From contig JAUCBN010000011.1 of assembly GCA_035048815.1 (NCBI GenBank), positions 12,239,501 through 12,303,500 on the forward strand: a stretch of DNA of 64,000 nt. Reading direction: 5' to 3'. The stretch comes from Abelmoschus esculentus. Its lineage: Eukaryota; Streptophyta; Magnoliopsida; Malvales; Malvaceae. A program made the position numbers and the translations under genes. Position 1 is the stretch's first letter. The number at the start of each line of letters is the position of its first letter. Positions 25,178 to 35,020 of the stretch are shown piece by piece. Under the pieces are notes generated by a model that worked only from the letters and a program-made list of their open reading frames with translations, searched no databases and was not told the DNA's origin.

Positions 25178-25317
25178 AGATATTCATGTTGCCCGACTCC
25201 TAATATTTTGGTTAGAATGTTTGCTTATTGGTCCTTTGTAGAAACATGAAATATATGCACAATTCCTTGTTAAATATTCTCACATATAAAATGACAATCT
25301 ATCTCGATATTCTTGGT

Positions 25318-25600
25318 TTATTTATGGTAAATCGGATTTACTATAATTTGCAAGGTCGTCTGACTGTCACAATACAAGGATGCTTGTGCATCATGCTGAA
25401 TTCCAAGCTCCTTTATCAAACCCTTCAACCATACCACCTTGGCTACTATGGAAACCATTCCCCTATATTCTGCCTCAGTTGATAATCTAAAGACTATACT
25501 TTGTTTCTTTGATTTCCAGCAGACAATTGAATCTCCAAGTTTGATACAATAGCATGTTACCGACCTTCTCATTGTAGGACATGACGCCCAATCTGAATCG
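25318..25600 (-). pseudogene. Copia RNase H remnant
   Basis: The minus-strand frame reads MRRSVTCYCIKLGDSIVCW, then STEAEYRGMVSIVAKVVWLK and LYCDSQTTLQIIVNPIYHK. These are the copia RNase H signature blocks (TGYC, EAEY, CDN). T-G-Y is altered to T-C-Y and CDN to CDS. The frame is lost before the usual ADILTK box. Confidence 0.85.
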
Positions 25601-25803
25601 CAAAAAACTTGAAGCTGAGTAGTGTCATTAGCTGAAAAAAAAATCCCTTATTGTGGACTTTTCTTGATGTACCTCACAATTTGTAGAGCTGCTTCATAAT
25701 GTGTTTTCTTAGGAGCTTTCATGACTTGACTCAGATGTTGTACCGAAGTGATGTCAGGCTTGGTATGTGTAAGGTACAACAAAATGTCAGTCAACCTTTG
25801 AAA

Positions 25804-26837
25804 TCATACTTCCTCCATAAGCTCATCTTGTTTTAATTCTCCTAGGCTTTTGTCACTTTCAACATAAGTAAGTTTTTGATTTAATTCTAGTGGTGTAGAA
25901 GCACAACTTGCTCCTCCTAAACATGTTTCTGAAATAAGTTCTAAAGTATATTTTATTTGATTCAATATTATGCCTTCTTTGGAACGTAATACTTTAATCC
26001 CAAGAAAAAAATTAATATTCCCGAGATCCTTTATTCTAAAATTTTGATGCAAAATCCCTTTAATTTCTGCTATAGGTTGTTCATTATTTTCAATGATCAA
26101 AAGATCATCTATGTATACCAACATGATGACCAATTTTTCTCCTTGTTTCTTGGTAAACATCGAATAGTCATGCAAACTTTTCACATACCCGTTTGCATTT
26201 AGTGCTTCAGTAAGCTTTATGTTCCATTGTCTCGAGGCTTGCTTTATACCGTATAACGACTTGAGAAACCTACATACTTGAGTCCCCCACTGGTTGCGAA
26301 ATTCTTCTGGAAGTGTCATGTATATTTTCTCAGAAAGATCCCCTTGCAAAAAGGAATTTAACACGTCCATTTAAAACAATGGCCAATTATGAGTTGCAAC
26401 TAATTCCAAAATGGTTTTAATGGTCACCTGTTTTGCCATTGGTGAGAAAGTATCTTGATAATTAATTCCTTCTTGTTGACTATAACCCTTAGTCACAAGT
26501 CGAGCCTTGAATCTTTCGACCAAGCCATCAGATTATACTTCACTTTGTAAACCCATTTGCATCCAACTGGTGTTTTACCAGGAGATAATTCAACTTAAAC
26601 CCATGTACCATTCATTTTTGAGGCTTGAATCTCTTTTTGCATGGCTTCGATCCATCGTTTGTCCCCAACAGCCTCACGGTAAGTCTTTAGTTCAATAATA
26701 TTGGAAATAGAAGAATCAAAAGCAAAAGTATGAAGTGGTAAATGTGAATAAGATATATAGTTGGAAATAGGATACATACTTGAAGGCAAAGAAGAAGATG
26801 TCGCAGATTGGTTAGACACACATAATTGAATAACCAA
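25804..26837 (-). pseudogene. Copia reverse transcriptase remnant
   Basis: The longest open piece (26370-25804, 188 codons) has MDVLNSFLQGDLSEKIYM (normally MDVKNAFLHGDL), LYGIKQASRQW, the polymerase box as VYIDDLLI (YVDD type, with I for V) and FLGIKVLRSKEG. The upstream RT start is in another frame (26837-26595: YREAVGDKRWIEAMQKEIQA and NGTWV). Frame breaks between them rule out a complete enzyme. Confidence 0.88.
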
Positions 26838-26886
26838 TTGGATGGTTTGCTAACACGTGATGATTTTCGTAAGGGAGCATGAGATA

Positions 26887-28110
26887 CTAGAGGCTAATTG
26901 GAATTAGACTCAACATGTGTGTCACTGACGTGAATATGTACAATGGGGATTGTAGGATTATTAGACCCATCTGATGATATACTGGGGAATGTTGATTTTC
27001 ATTGGAAAGAATATCAGTTGTAGTGGAGACTCTAGGTACCTGTAAAAACTCAAGATCGACAACATCGAGTGATGAAGACATTGAAAATAAGAGAGGTGCT
27101 TTTGCAGGTGAATGAAACAGAAAAATAGTTTCATAGAATATCACATCTCGACTAAAAAAACATCGAGTCTTTAAGTTGAACAACACATATCCTTTTTGAA
27201 ACAAAGAATACCCCATAAATACCGAAAGAATTGACTTAGGGGTGAAGTTATCACTATAATTTGTGATGGTGGCAAAACAAAGATAACCAAATACCTTTAG
27301 ATTTGATAAATCAGGAACTTTGTGAGAAAGCATCTCAAGGGGTGATTTCCATCCTAATACTGATGATGGAAGACGATTTATCAAATAGCAAGCTATCAAT
27401 ATGCACTCTCCCCAGAATTTAGTTGGGACTTTGGACTAAAATTTGAGAGCTCGTACAATTTCTAAAAATGACGATGTTTTCGTTCAACTACACCATTTTA
27501 TTGTGTTGTATGAACGCAAGAACTCTCATGAGCTAAACCATTAATAGAAAAGAATTGGGCTCCTTCAATTGATAAAAATTCAGCACCATTATCCCTACAA
27601 ACAATTTTGATTTGTATAAAAAACTAAGTATTATTAACGTATGAAAAGAATTGTTTAAGTGTTACAAAGACATCACTTTTGAGCTTAAGAAGATGCACTA
27701 GTTTATATGCGTGTAAACATCAACAATGCTTAAGAAATAGCGGTGACCACTGTGGGTACTGACACGATATGGTCCCCAAAGATCAATGTGAATTAAGGAA
27801 AAAAGTAAACTTTCTCGAGAATGACTAACAGGAAATAGTAAACGAGTTTGGTTTGCTAAAGGACAGACGCCACAATGTAAAACATTATCTTTGGTAGAAA
27901 CTTTAACATGTAACTGAGAGATTTTATTGAAAGTAGAAATTGAAGTGTTTCTAAGTCTAGCATGCCATAGAGTAGCATCATTTACATTCGACAAAGAAGA
28001 CATACAAGAATGAGAGTTTGAGTGTAAACTATGGTTGGATTGAAAAATATAAAGACCTTTATGTCCTTTACCAATCCCCTTCACCACCCTATTGCAAAGG
28101 TCTTGTATTT
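26887..28110 (-). pseudogene. Copia GAG-pre-integrase and integrase remnant
   Basis: From about 28000: LWHARLRNTSIS (normally LWH-x-RLGH, second His lost), then CGVCPLANQTRL (CxxC of the zinc finger) and IHIDLWGPYRVSTHSGHRYF (first catalytic Asp block). After a break, 27399-26887 encodes the integrase C-terminal side: YLINRLPSSVLGWKSPLEML and KVFGYLCFATI. Between these the central catalytic core is frameshifted. Confidence 0.85.
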
Positions 28111-28445
28111 GACAAAAATTGGGATAGAAATGAACACAATAATTTAGTTCTTTGGCAAGTTGTGATGGACAACAAATTGTAATAAAAATTTGGTACATGA
28201 AGAACATTAGTTAAAGTGATGATAGGAGTCAATTCATATGATCCAACGTGTGAAATTTGGTTAGAATTATTGTTTGGCAGTTTAAAAAACGATGTTGAAT
28301 CACAAGAAACAACAAATTTTAAGAAATGTAAAACAAAGGTCATATGGTGTGTCACACATGTATCCAGTATCCAACACCAAATAGAGGGAGAAGATAATGT
28401 ACTTGACATATGAGCTGCTGCATTTTGACTCGTATCTTTCTCCAA
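28089..28445 (-). pseudogene. Copia protease remnant with altered active site
   Basis: A 118-codon minus-strand frame contains CWILDTCVTHHMT, where copia proteases have WILDSG/TGATxH. The catalytic D-T-G is D-T-C here (codon at 28356-28358). Downstream SHVGSYELTPIITLTNVLHV matches the flap and C-terminal region, ahead of the GAG-pre-integrase block. Confidence 0.8.
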
Positions 28446-28466
28446 CAGATTAATGATTTGTTGATA

Positions 28467-28736
28467 TTACTCAGGCGTAAAGGTAGGTACTTGCACAGGT
28501 ACAACAGCCGAAACTTGACTCCCAACCTCATCATGGTTCATTGTGTTAGTTGCTATAAGTTGATTTCCAAAATTATTCTTCCTTGTAAACTTGAAATTGG
28601 ATAGATATCCAATGAATTTATAACAAGTTTCCTTTTTGTGTCCCTTTAGGCGACAATGATAACAAACGCTATTGAATCTTTTCTTTAGATGGTAAAGAAC
28701 TTGAGTATAATGTTGTTGGATCCGAAGGTAAATCAT
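28467..28736 (-). pseudogene. Copia gag zinc-knuckle fragment
   Basis: The 89-codon minus-strand frame includes CYHCRLKGHKKETC, a perfect CX2CX4HX4C zinc knuckle followed by YKFIGYL, as in copia gag. It is separated from the gag N-terminal part by stops. Confidence 0.8.
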
Positions 28737-28898
28737 GAGTCAATTGTTGTCTTTGTCCTTCCTGAATTAACATAGAGTAAGCCTTGTTTAACGATGGTAA
28801 CGGTTGCATTAAAAGAATTTGACTGCGCACCATAAAGTAAGAATCATTCAATCCCATCAAAAACTAAAACACACGTTGTCGACCAACATGTTCGTTAT

Positions 28899-29408
28899 TC
28901 AACTTGGAGGCCTCACAATCATAAGCAGCAAATGGTACCAATGCATCATATTCATCCCATAGAAGTTTAAGGCGAGTAAATACATAGATATTGAATTGGT
29001 GTTTTGAGAATATGATAGGATTTCTCTGTAAAGAAAATAGACCCGAGAACCATCAATTTTATTGAATCTTTCCTTGAGATCTTCCCATACTAACGATGTA
29101 CTAGATGCAAACACAACCCCTTGAGATAGTTCTTGACTCACTATATTCAAGATCCATGACAACACTATGGCATTACACCTATTCCATTGAGTAGCAAGAC
29201 CAATAGACAATACCTCTCTACTACAAATGTCATCTATGAACTTAACCTTGTTTTTGGCTAATAGAGCTATTCTCATCGTCCTACTCCACAAATTATAATT
29301 CTCTATGCCGATTAATTGACAAGAAACCAACACCGTACCGAATGTATCAGAAGGATGCAAGTATAATGGATTACTAAAATCTACCTCTGCATCCATGGAT
29401 GTAAACAA
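28899..29408 (-). pseudogene. Copia gag N-terminal region
   Basis: A 169-codon minus-strand frame reads NPLYLHPSDTFGTVLVSCQL, then NYNLWSRTMRIALLAKNK and ATQWNRCNAIVLSWILNIVS. This is the retrotransposon gag-3 domain of plant copia elements. It starts about 100 bases inside the primer site, as expected. The frame fails near 28900. Confidence 0.85.
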
Positions 29409-29508
29409 GAAATGAACAAAAGGATATCAATAAATACCTCAAACTGAACAAGAACTAAAGGAAGCTTGAGTCTCATAAATCACCAACAGATCACAACCTC
29501 TGATACCA

Positions 29509-29644
29509 TGTTAACAGTGAGGCAACAGAGACTTCTAAGGAATAGATTAGGAAACATGAAATGCTTGTATTATTGATCAGTGAGTTTACAAAGTTATGAT
29601 CTCACTTATTTATACACTGCTAAATCCTTAAGCTGTAAAAGTAA
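29509..29644 (-). repeat. Copia 5' LTR, first part
   Basis: Begins TGTTAACAGTGAGG beside the primer-site complement (29497-29508). It is interrupted at 29644 by the Athila-like element; the last five bases (AGTAA) are its target site. Confidence 0.9.
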
Positions 29645-30888
29645 TGATGAGTGTTCAAAAGTATTGATTTTTTATCATTTTTACTCATGTTTATTGCTTT
29701 ACTTAAGCATTTAATTAGTTACAATTTCATATTTTCATGCATTTTCATTAGTTGTCACCTTATATCCTTGTTTGATTATTTTTGGTTAATTTCGGTAGAA
29801 AAGATGCTACTATTGGTTTATTTCTTTGTTTTGCAGAAGGACATCCTTGATGAAGAGATATCCATGGAAAGAAATTATGAAAGATGGAGTCAATGGGGAA
29901 AAATATGGAAAGCTTGTATGATTGGATAAAGAACGAAATAAAGGATTTGAATAATATATAATTTCGATTTGTTCTTTCATAATTATTTCCAATTATATAT
30001 TATTCTATCATCAAAGAGTATTCATCATCTCCATATAAGGAGTTGACCGATCACCATAGAAGATGAACTGGTCGTGGGAGAGAAGTACACAAAGGGGCTG
30101 CCGAATTCTCCTTTTTATTTTCTTATTTACTTGAGTGATGAGATATTATTTTAGGATATTTTGCCCAGCCATGAACTAATTTTAGTTGGCTCGGGTTATT
30201 CTTATATTATGAATACTTAGTTTGATTTTTATTAAGTGTTTGGTGTATTCTAAATTGAGGTTTATCTACTCTTGGTAATTAAATTTGTTTGCGAGAGAAT
30301 CGGGAGAGGACTCGATAAACGATTTATTTATCCAGATCCGGGAGGATTAGATTCACGAAACGAGTAGGTATGGTTCGATCCAAGTGCAAAAGAACTAATC
30401 CGGCTTAGGGATAAGTACAGGGTTTCAACGACTAAGAAAGTCTACGCTTTGACGAACCTCAAGGATAGTTGCCCAACATTGCCTAGGCAATTCCCTCTTC
30501 ATTATTGCCCAAACAATCTACGAACTGACAACTCGGAGAAATGCTATAAGCAATCGACTGAGCCTAATTGTCGTGGCAAGTAGGGTGGTGCAAGCACCCA
30601 TTCACGAAAAAGAAATCATTCGACAGTCATTCATAATTCGGAATAACCTAGCCACGTCTCTCTCATCGATTGCTTCAATCTATTTTACTTGTTTGTTTTG
30701 TTATTTATTTTTAATATCTAATCTATCAAACAATTGTGTCTTTATTTTTCAGTACAAGAAATTAAAGTTCGGAAGAAGCACCAATCTTTGTGGATACGAT
30801 ACTTTTTATACTATAATTTGAACGTGTACAATGCATGTAATTACGAAGTACTTTTACACGCAATTGCAAAGTACTTTTACACACAACA
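29645..30888 (+). repeat. 5' LTR of the Athila-like element
   Basis: It starts TGATGAGTGTTC and ends ACACACAACA. Near its end 'gaagtacttttacacg' is followed by 'aaagtacttttacacac', a local ~31-bp duplication absent from the right LTR. It explains most of the 32-base length difference. Confidence 0.92.
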
Positions 30889-30894
30889 AGTTTT

Positions 30895-30912
30895 TGGTGC
30901 CATTGTCGGGTA
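30895..30912 (+). other. Degraded tRNA-Asp-type primer-binding site
   Basis: It reads TGGTGCCATTGTCGGGTA. Athila-type elements normally have TGGCGCCGTTGCCGGGGA, complementary to the 3' end of tRNA-Asp. Four positions differ; three are C-to-T or G-to-A changes, as expected from decay of methylated cytosines. Confidence 0.75.
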
Positions 30913-31031
30913 TTGGTAATAGCTACTTCGTTTTTAGTTTCTTGTATTTTTTTATTATTATTTTTACTAATTTTTTTCTTTAAAAAATCAAAAAAAAATA
31001 TAGGTGTGCATCAAGTTGAAGAAACTTCAAG

Positions 31032-31400
31032 ATGCAAAACGAAAAAAAGAAATCTATTAGGGAATTGATGTTGGAAGAGATGAATTGATCCAATCATAAA
31101 TTTCTTGATGATTATCTATACCAACCAAGAGAAACCCAACAAGTTCATACCTGGGCAAATTTTTGTTTTAATTGTGGAGATGATCATTTGGTTAGCAATT
31201 GCCCGTACAATACTGAAACACATGACCACATGGAGGATCATAGATGGAACCAACAACAAAATTATTCATGTTTAATAGAGGAGTTGCAAGATCAAATAAA
31301 GTTCTTGGATGCGATTATAGCTAAATTGGATGCACCCTTGGGGGATTCGATGGATCAATTGAGGAGATCCATATATGCCATGGATAACATGCCCCGATAA
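31032..31400 (+). pseudogene. Gag-like ORF with zinc knuckle (Athila-type element)
   Basis: An ATG at 31032 begins MQNEKKKSIRELM. An in-frame TGA at 31086-31088 interrupts it after 18 codons, then the frame continues to TAA at 31398-31400. It carries CFNCGDDHLVSNCPYN, a CX2CX3HX4C knuckle of the kind seen in Athila gag proteins, followed by a Gln-rich linker and a helical segment (LIEELQDQIKFLDAIIAKL). At about 122 residues it is far shorter than a full gag (several hundred residues). It is probably a gag remnant retained by a non-autonomous family. Confidence 0.65.
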
Positions 31401-32057
31401 TCAGTTCTTAGGGATACTGACGTCTCAACACTGGAGGACAAAGAGAAAATTCTAGAACCTCCGAGTTCGGAGTATATTGATGAGAAAGACTATCTAACAT
31501 TGGATGAGTCCACAGAAATAATTGTCACGGCAATGGAGAAGCCTGAACAGGGCAATAACACTATATCATTCAATGAGGCTGAGGAAAGTAATGCTACAGA
31601 AAATTTTGAGGAGTCTAATTCCCAGAATGTTACATCAGCACTGATGCTGAAGAAGGAATCTGAGGATTACTCTCACTCACAGTTGTCTGGGCAATTACAT
31701 GCCGACATGCTCGATCAACAAGATGGCGATACTTTGTTAATGGAATATGAGAAGGTAATGGATGAACTTGTTGAATTCTTTCAAAACTCACATCTTCCAT
31801 TGCAGGTATCTTATAAGGAAACAACATTACAAGATATGAAGCCATCAAGGGTAAAATATGATTGTTTGGGAGAAGATAATCTATCTTTGGTAATTCCATC
31901 TCATATTAGTTCAATGCCAAAATCTTTACTGATGAAGATGTTTGAGAAAGCTAAAGAATACAGTGGGTTGATGCATAAAGACTTCGAGAAAGATGGACCT
32001 TCACTTGACTTATACCGAATTTTGGCAAATGATTGTCATGGCAATTGGCTATTATAG
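31401..32057 (+). CDS. Acidic ORF of unknown function in the non-autonomous element
   Basis: A long open stretch directly follows the gag-like ORF and ends at 32055-32057. No ATG opens it at the left (the first codon of the longest reading is TTG at 31500), so it may be read only by fusion or frameshift, or not at all. It is acidic and Asn/Ser/Glu-rich in the first half (EESNATENFEESNSQN). The second half is hydrophobic-acidic (MEYEKVMDELVEFFQNSH; PSHISSMPKSLLMKMFEKAK). I recognise no domain. Its openness for about 185 codons in decayed DNA is notable, but chance is not excluded. Confidence 0.35.
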   Translation, partial: SVLRDTDVSTLEDKEKILEPPSSEYIDEKDYLTLDESTEIIVTAMEKPEQGNNTISFNEAEESNATENFEESNSQNVTSALMLKKESEDYSHSQLSGQLHADMLDQQDGDTLLMEYEKVMDELVEFFQNSHLPLQVSYKETTLQDMKPSRVKYDCLGEDNLSLVIPSHISSMPKSLLMKMFEKAKEYSGLMHKDFEKDGPSLDLYRILANDCHGNWLL

Positions 32058-33300
32058 CAATTGCCACGACAACGAAGGCTATATCCAACTATGATGGAAG
32101 TTAACGACACTAAGGTAATTAAATGGTTGGATGTTGATATAATTTTTTCTAATAATTTATTTTTACCTTCAGGAACAATATCAAAGTGAAGGACATGCAT
32201 GGATTACAAGAGAACATGAAAGAAAGACACCTCCACCATGATAATGCAAAGGGGACTATCCGTACTCATTTGGGCCCAACCTTTTTTGGGCAGAATTGTA
32301 ACTCAATGGAGGGTGCGGATAGATTATAAGAAATATCGAAAACGATCGTCCATAAATTTTCTTGATATTTTTATTTACTATTATCTTTTATTTTTTTATT
32401 TATGAATTTTCTTTATTATGGTTTTTATGAATAATTATCCTCTCATTACTTGAATGATTCTTGCTTTGTTGATGTTTATCTTTTTAGGAAAGGAAATCAA
32501 GATCAAGGGAGATTTGATTGCAGATTTAGACAAACTTTAATATGGGTCAAACTTTGAATAGATTAATTTCATAATTAACTCTAAAAAGTTACCCATATTT
32601 TTTTGTTTATTTACTTCCTTTTTATTTCTAAACAAAATTCTTTCCTTCACTAATGATCTTTGTCGCCTACTTTCACCATTATTATTTTCGTTTTTCTTGA
32701 CAGTCAAGAGAAGTTGTGATTATATCGGAAATTTTGGATCAATTCGTTGTGACGATATGATCGTCACTTCCTATGCCTAGGTAATTGTCGTGGCCAGGCA
32801 ATCGTTGTTGCTCGGGCAAGTACTATTCAAGAAAATGGAAAAGAATCAATGGAGGATCTAATCCACTGCTAGCACAACAACCACGAGGACAGAAAGTTAA
32901 ATCCATCGACAAACAGGAAATTACTAACTCAAGGTGAGGACCTTTCTAACTCATTTGCATTTTTTTATTTTTGTATGCATTGGGGACAATGCTCGTCTCG
33001 AGTTTAGGGGTGTTTACCTTTAATTGATTCATGATAGTTGCATTCATAGTTAGTTGTTGCATATAGATTGCATATATTATTTGCCAAAAATTTCAACTTG
33101 ATCTAATTGTTTTAAATTTGATGAATAACTAATGATGAGATTTATGTCATTGCACTTGATTGAAATTGCTTTTGATTTTAGAATTACATTGGAAAAATCT
33201 AGAATTTTACTATGATGCTGAAATTTGTTTTACACGGTTGTGACTTTTTAATTGATAGAGACTTTGTGAATTTAGGTTGTTAGAATTTTGGGCAAATAAA

Positions 33301-33480
33301 AAAAAGAGAAAAAAAGTGGATAAGCAATATCATTCTAGAGGTGCCCGAAATTGGCTCTAGTTTGTTTGCATTGAAGAAACATTAGAGGTGCCTGAAACTG
33401 GCTCTAGTTGATAAAATTAAAGGAATTGTTTGATTGCTAGAGGTGCCTGAAACTGGCTCTAGTGGAATTTGATTGATGCC
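33301..33480. repeat. Short interspersed direct repeat in the element's 3' spacer
   Basis: The phrase 'ctagaggtgcctgaaactgg' followed by 'ctctagt' occurs three times with small changes (about 33334, 33384 and 33439). The spacing is about 50 bases. Confidence 0.7.
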
Positions 33481-33748
33481 CAGGCAATTACTGATTTAAA
33501 CCGAATGATCACTTAGAATCTTGAAAATTAACTTGTACACAACTACACACACTTTGTCACGAGCAATATAGTTTGATTCTGGAAAATTTCTTTGTTTTTC
33601 GGGAAATTTAAAGGTGATCATACTTTATGCCCCGGTTCTGAGGTTAGAAGTTAAATTTCAAAGCATGTCTGTGAAGATTGGATGCCTTGGCAATTAATTG
33701 TTAGGTTTGCATTGTTTGAGGACAAGCAATAATTCGAGTTTGGGGGTG

Positions 33749-34960
33749 TGATGAGTGTTCAAAAGTATTGATTTTATTATCCTTTTTACTCATGTTTATT
33801 GCTTTACTTAAGCATTTAATTAGTTACAATTTCATATTTTCATGCATTTTCATTAGTTGTCACCTTATATCCTTATTTGGTTATTTTCGGTAGAAAAGAT
33901 GCTACTATTGGTTTATTTTTTTGTTTTGCAGAAGGAGATCCTTAATGGAGAGCTATCCATGGAAAGAAATTATGAAGATGGAGTCAATGGGGAAAAATAT
34001 GGAAAGCTTGGATGATTGGATAAAGAAGGAAATAAAGGATTTGAATAATATATAATTTAGATTTATTCTTTTATAATTATTTCCAATTATATATTATTCT
34101 ATCATCAAAGAGTATTCATCATCTCCATATAAGGAGTTGGCCGATCACCATAGAAGATGAGCCGATCGTGGGAGAGAATTACACAAAGGGGCTGCCGAAT
34201 TCTCCTTTTTATTTTCTTGTTTACTCGAGTGATGAGATATTATTTTAGGATATTTTGCCCAGCCATGAACTAATTTTAGTTGGCTCGGGTTATTCTTATG
34301 TTATGAATACTTAGTTTGATTTTTATTAAGTGTTTGGTGTATTCTAAATTGAGGTTTATCTACTCCTGGCAATTAAATTTGTTTGCGAGAGAATCGAGAG
34401 ATGACTTGATAAACGATTTATTTATCCAGATCCGGGAGGATTGGATTCACGAAACGAGTAGGTATGGTTCGATCCAAGTGTGAAAGAACTAATCCGGCTT
34501 AAGGATAAGTGTAGGGTTTCAACGGCAAAGAAAAGCTACACTTTGCCGAACCTCAAGGATAGTTGCCCAACATTGCCCAGGCAATTCCCTCGTCGTCATT
34601 GCCCAAACAATCTACGAACTGACAACTCGGAGAAATGCCATAAGCAATCGGCTGAGCTCAATTGCCGTGGCAAGTAGGGTGGTACGAGCACCCATTCACG
34701 AAGAAGAAATCATTCGACAGTCATTCATAATTTGGAATAACCTAGCCACGCCTCTCTCATCGATTGCTCCAATCTATTTTACTTGTTTGTTTTGTTATTT
34801 AATTTTAGTATCAAATCTATCAAACAATTGTGTATTTATTTTTCAGTGCAAGAAATTAAAGTTCGGAAGAAGTACCAATCTCTGTGGATACCATACTTTT
34901 TATACTATAACTTGAATGTGTACACTTGCACGCAATTGCGAAGTACTTTTACACGCAACA
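33749..34960 (+). repeat. 3' LTR of the Athila-like element
   Basis: It starts TGATGAGTGTTC after 'gagtttgggggtg' (the polypurine tract, 33736-33748) and ends TTTTACACGCAACA, followed by the AGTAA duplication. It is colinear with 29645-30888. Confidence 0.92.
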
Positions 34961-34965
34961 AGTAA

Positions 34966-35015
34966 CCATCTTGCTTAACAGAAAAAACTTCTCTAACTAT
35001 TTAACGAACTCTACA
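34966..35015 (-). repeat. Copia 5' LTR, second part
   Basis: The 50 bases after the second AGTAA (34961-34965) complete the copia LTR. They end ...CTCTACA and are followed by the copia target duplication TTTTG (35016-35020), identical to the bases left of 25140. Confidence 0.85.
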
Positions 35016-35020
35016 TTTTG

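Larger units (their letters stand above)
29645..34960 (+). mobile_element. Non-autonomous Athila-like LTR element nested in the copia LTR
   Basis: The LTRs are 29645-30888 and 33749-34960, each TG...CA, flanked by a perfect 5-bp target duplication AGTAA (29640-29644, 34961-34965). A degraded tRNA-Asp-type primer site lies at 30895, and a polypurine tract ends at 33748. The internal 2.86 kb holds a zinc-knuckle gag-like ORF and an acidic ORF but no protease, RT, RNase H or integrase. It would have depended on a related autonomous element. The LTRs differ mainly by a ~30-bp duplication in the left copy and scattered substitutions. Confidence 0.92.
25140..35015 (-). mobile_element. Ty1/copia retrotransposon with a nested Athila-like element
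   Basis: TTTTG flanks both ends (25135-25139 and 35016-35020). The right (5') LTR starts at 29509 directly beside CCTCTGATACCA, the reverse complement of a tRNA-Met primer site. It is interrupted at 29644 by another element and ends at 35015, leaving a 186-bp LTR. The left (3') LTR survives only as about 38 bases (25140-25177). Coding order on the minus strand is gag, zinc knuckle, protease, integrase, RT, RNase H, the copia order. Every domain is broken by stops or frameshifts. Confidence 0.9.
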
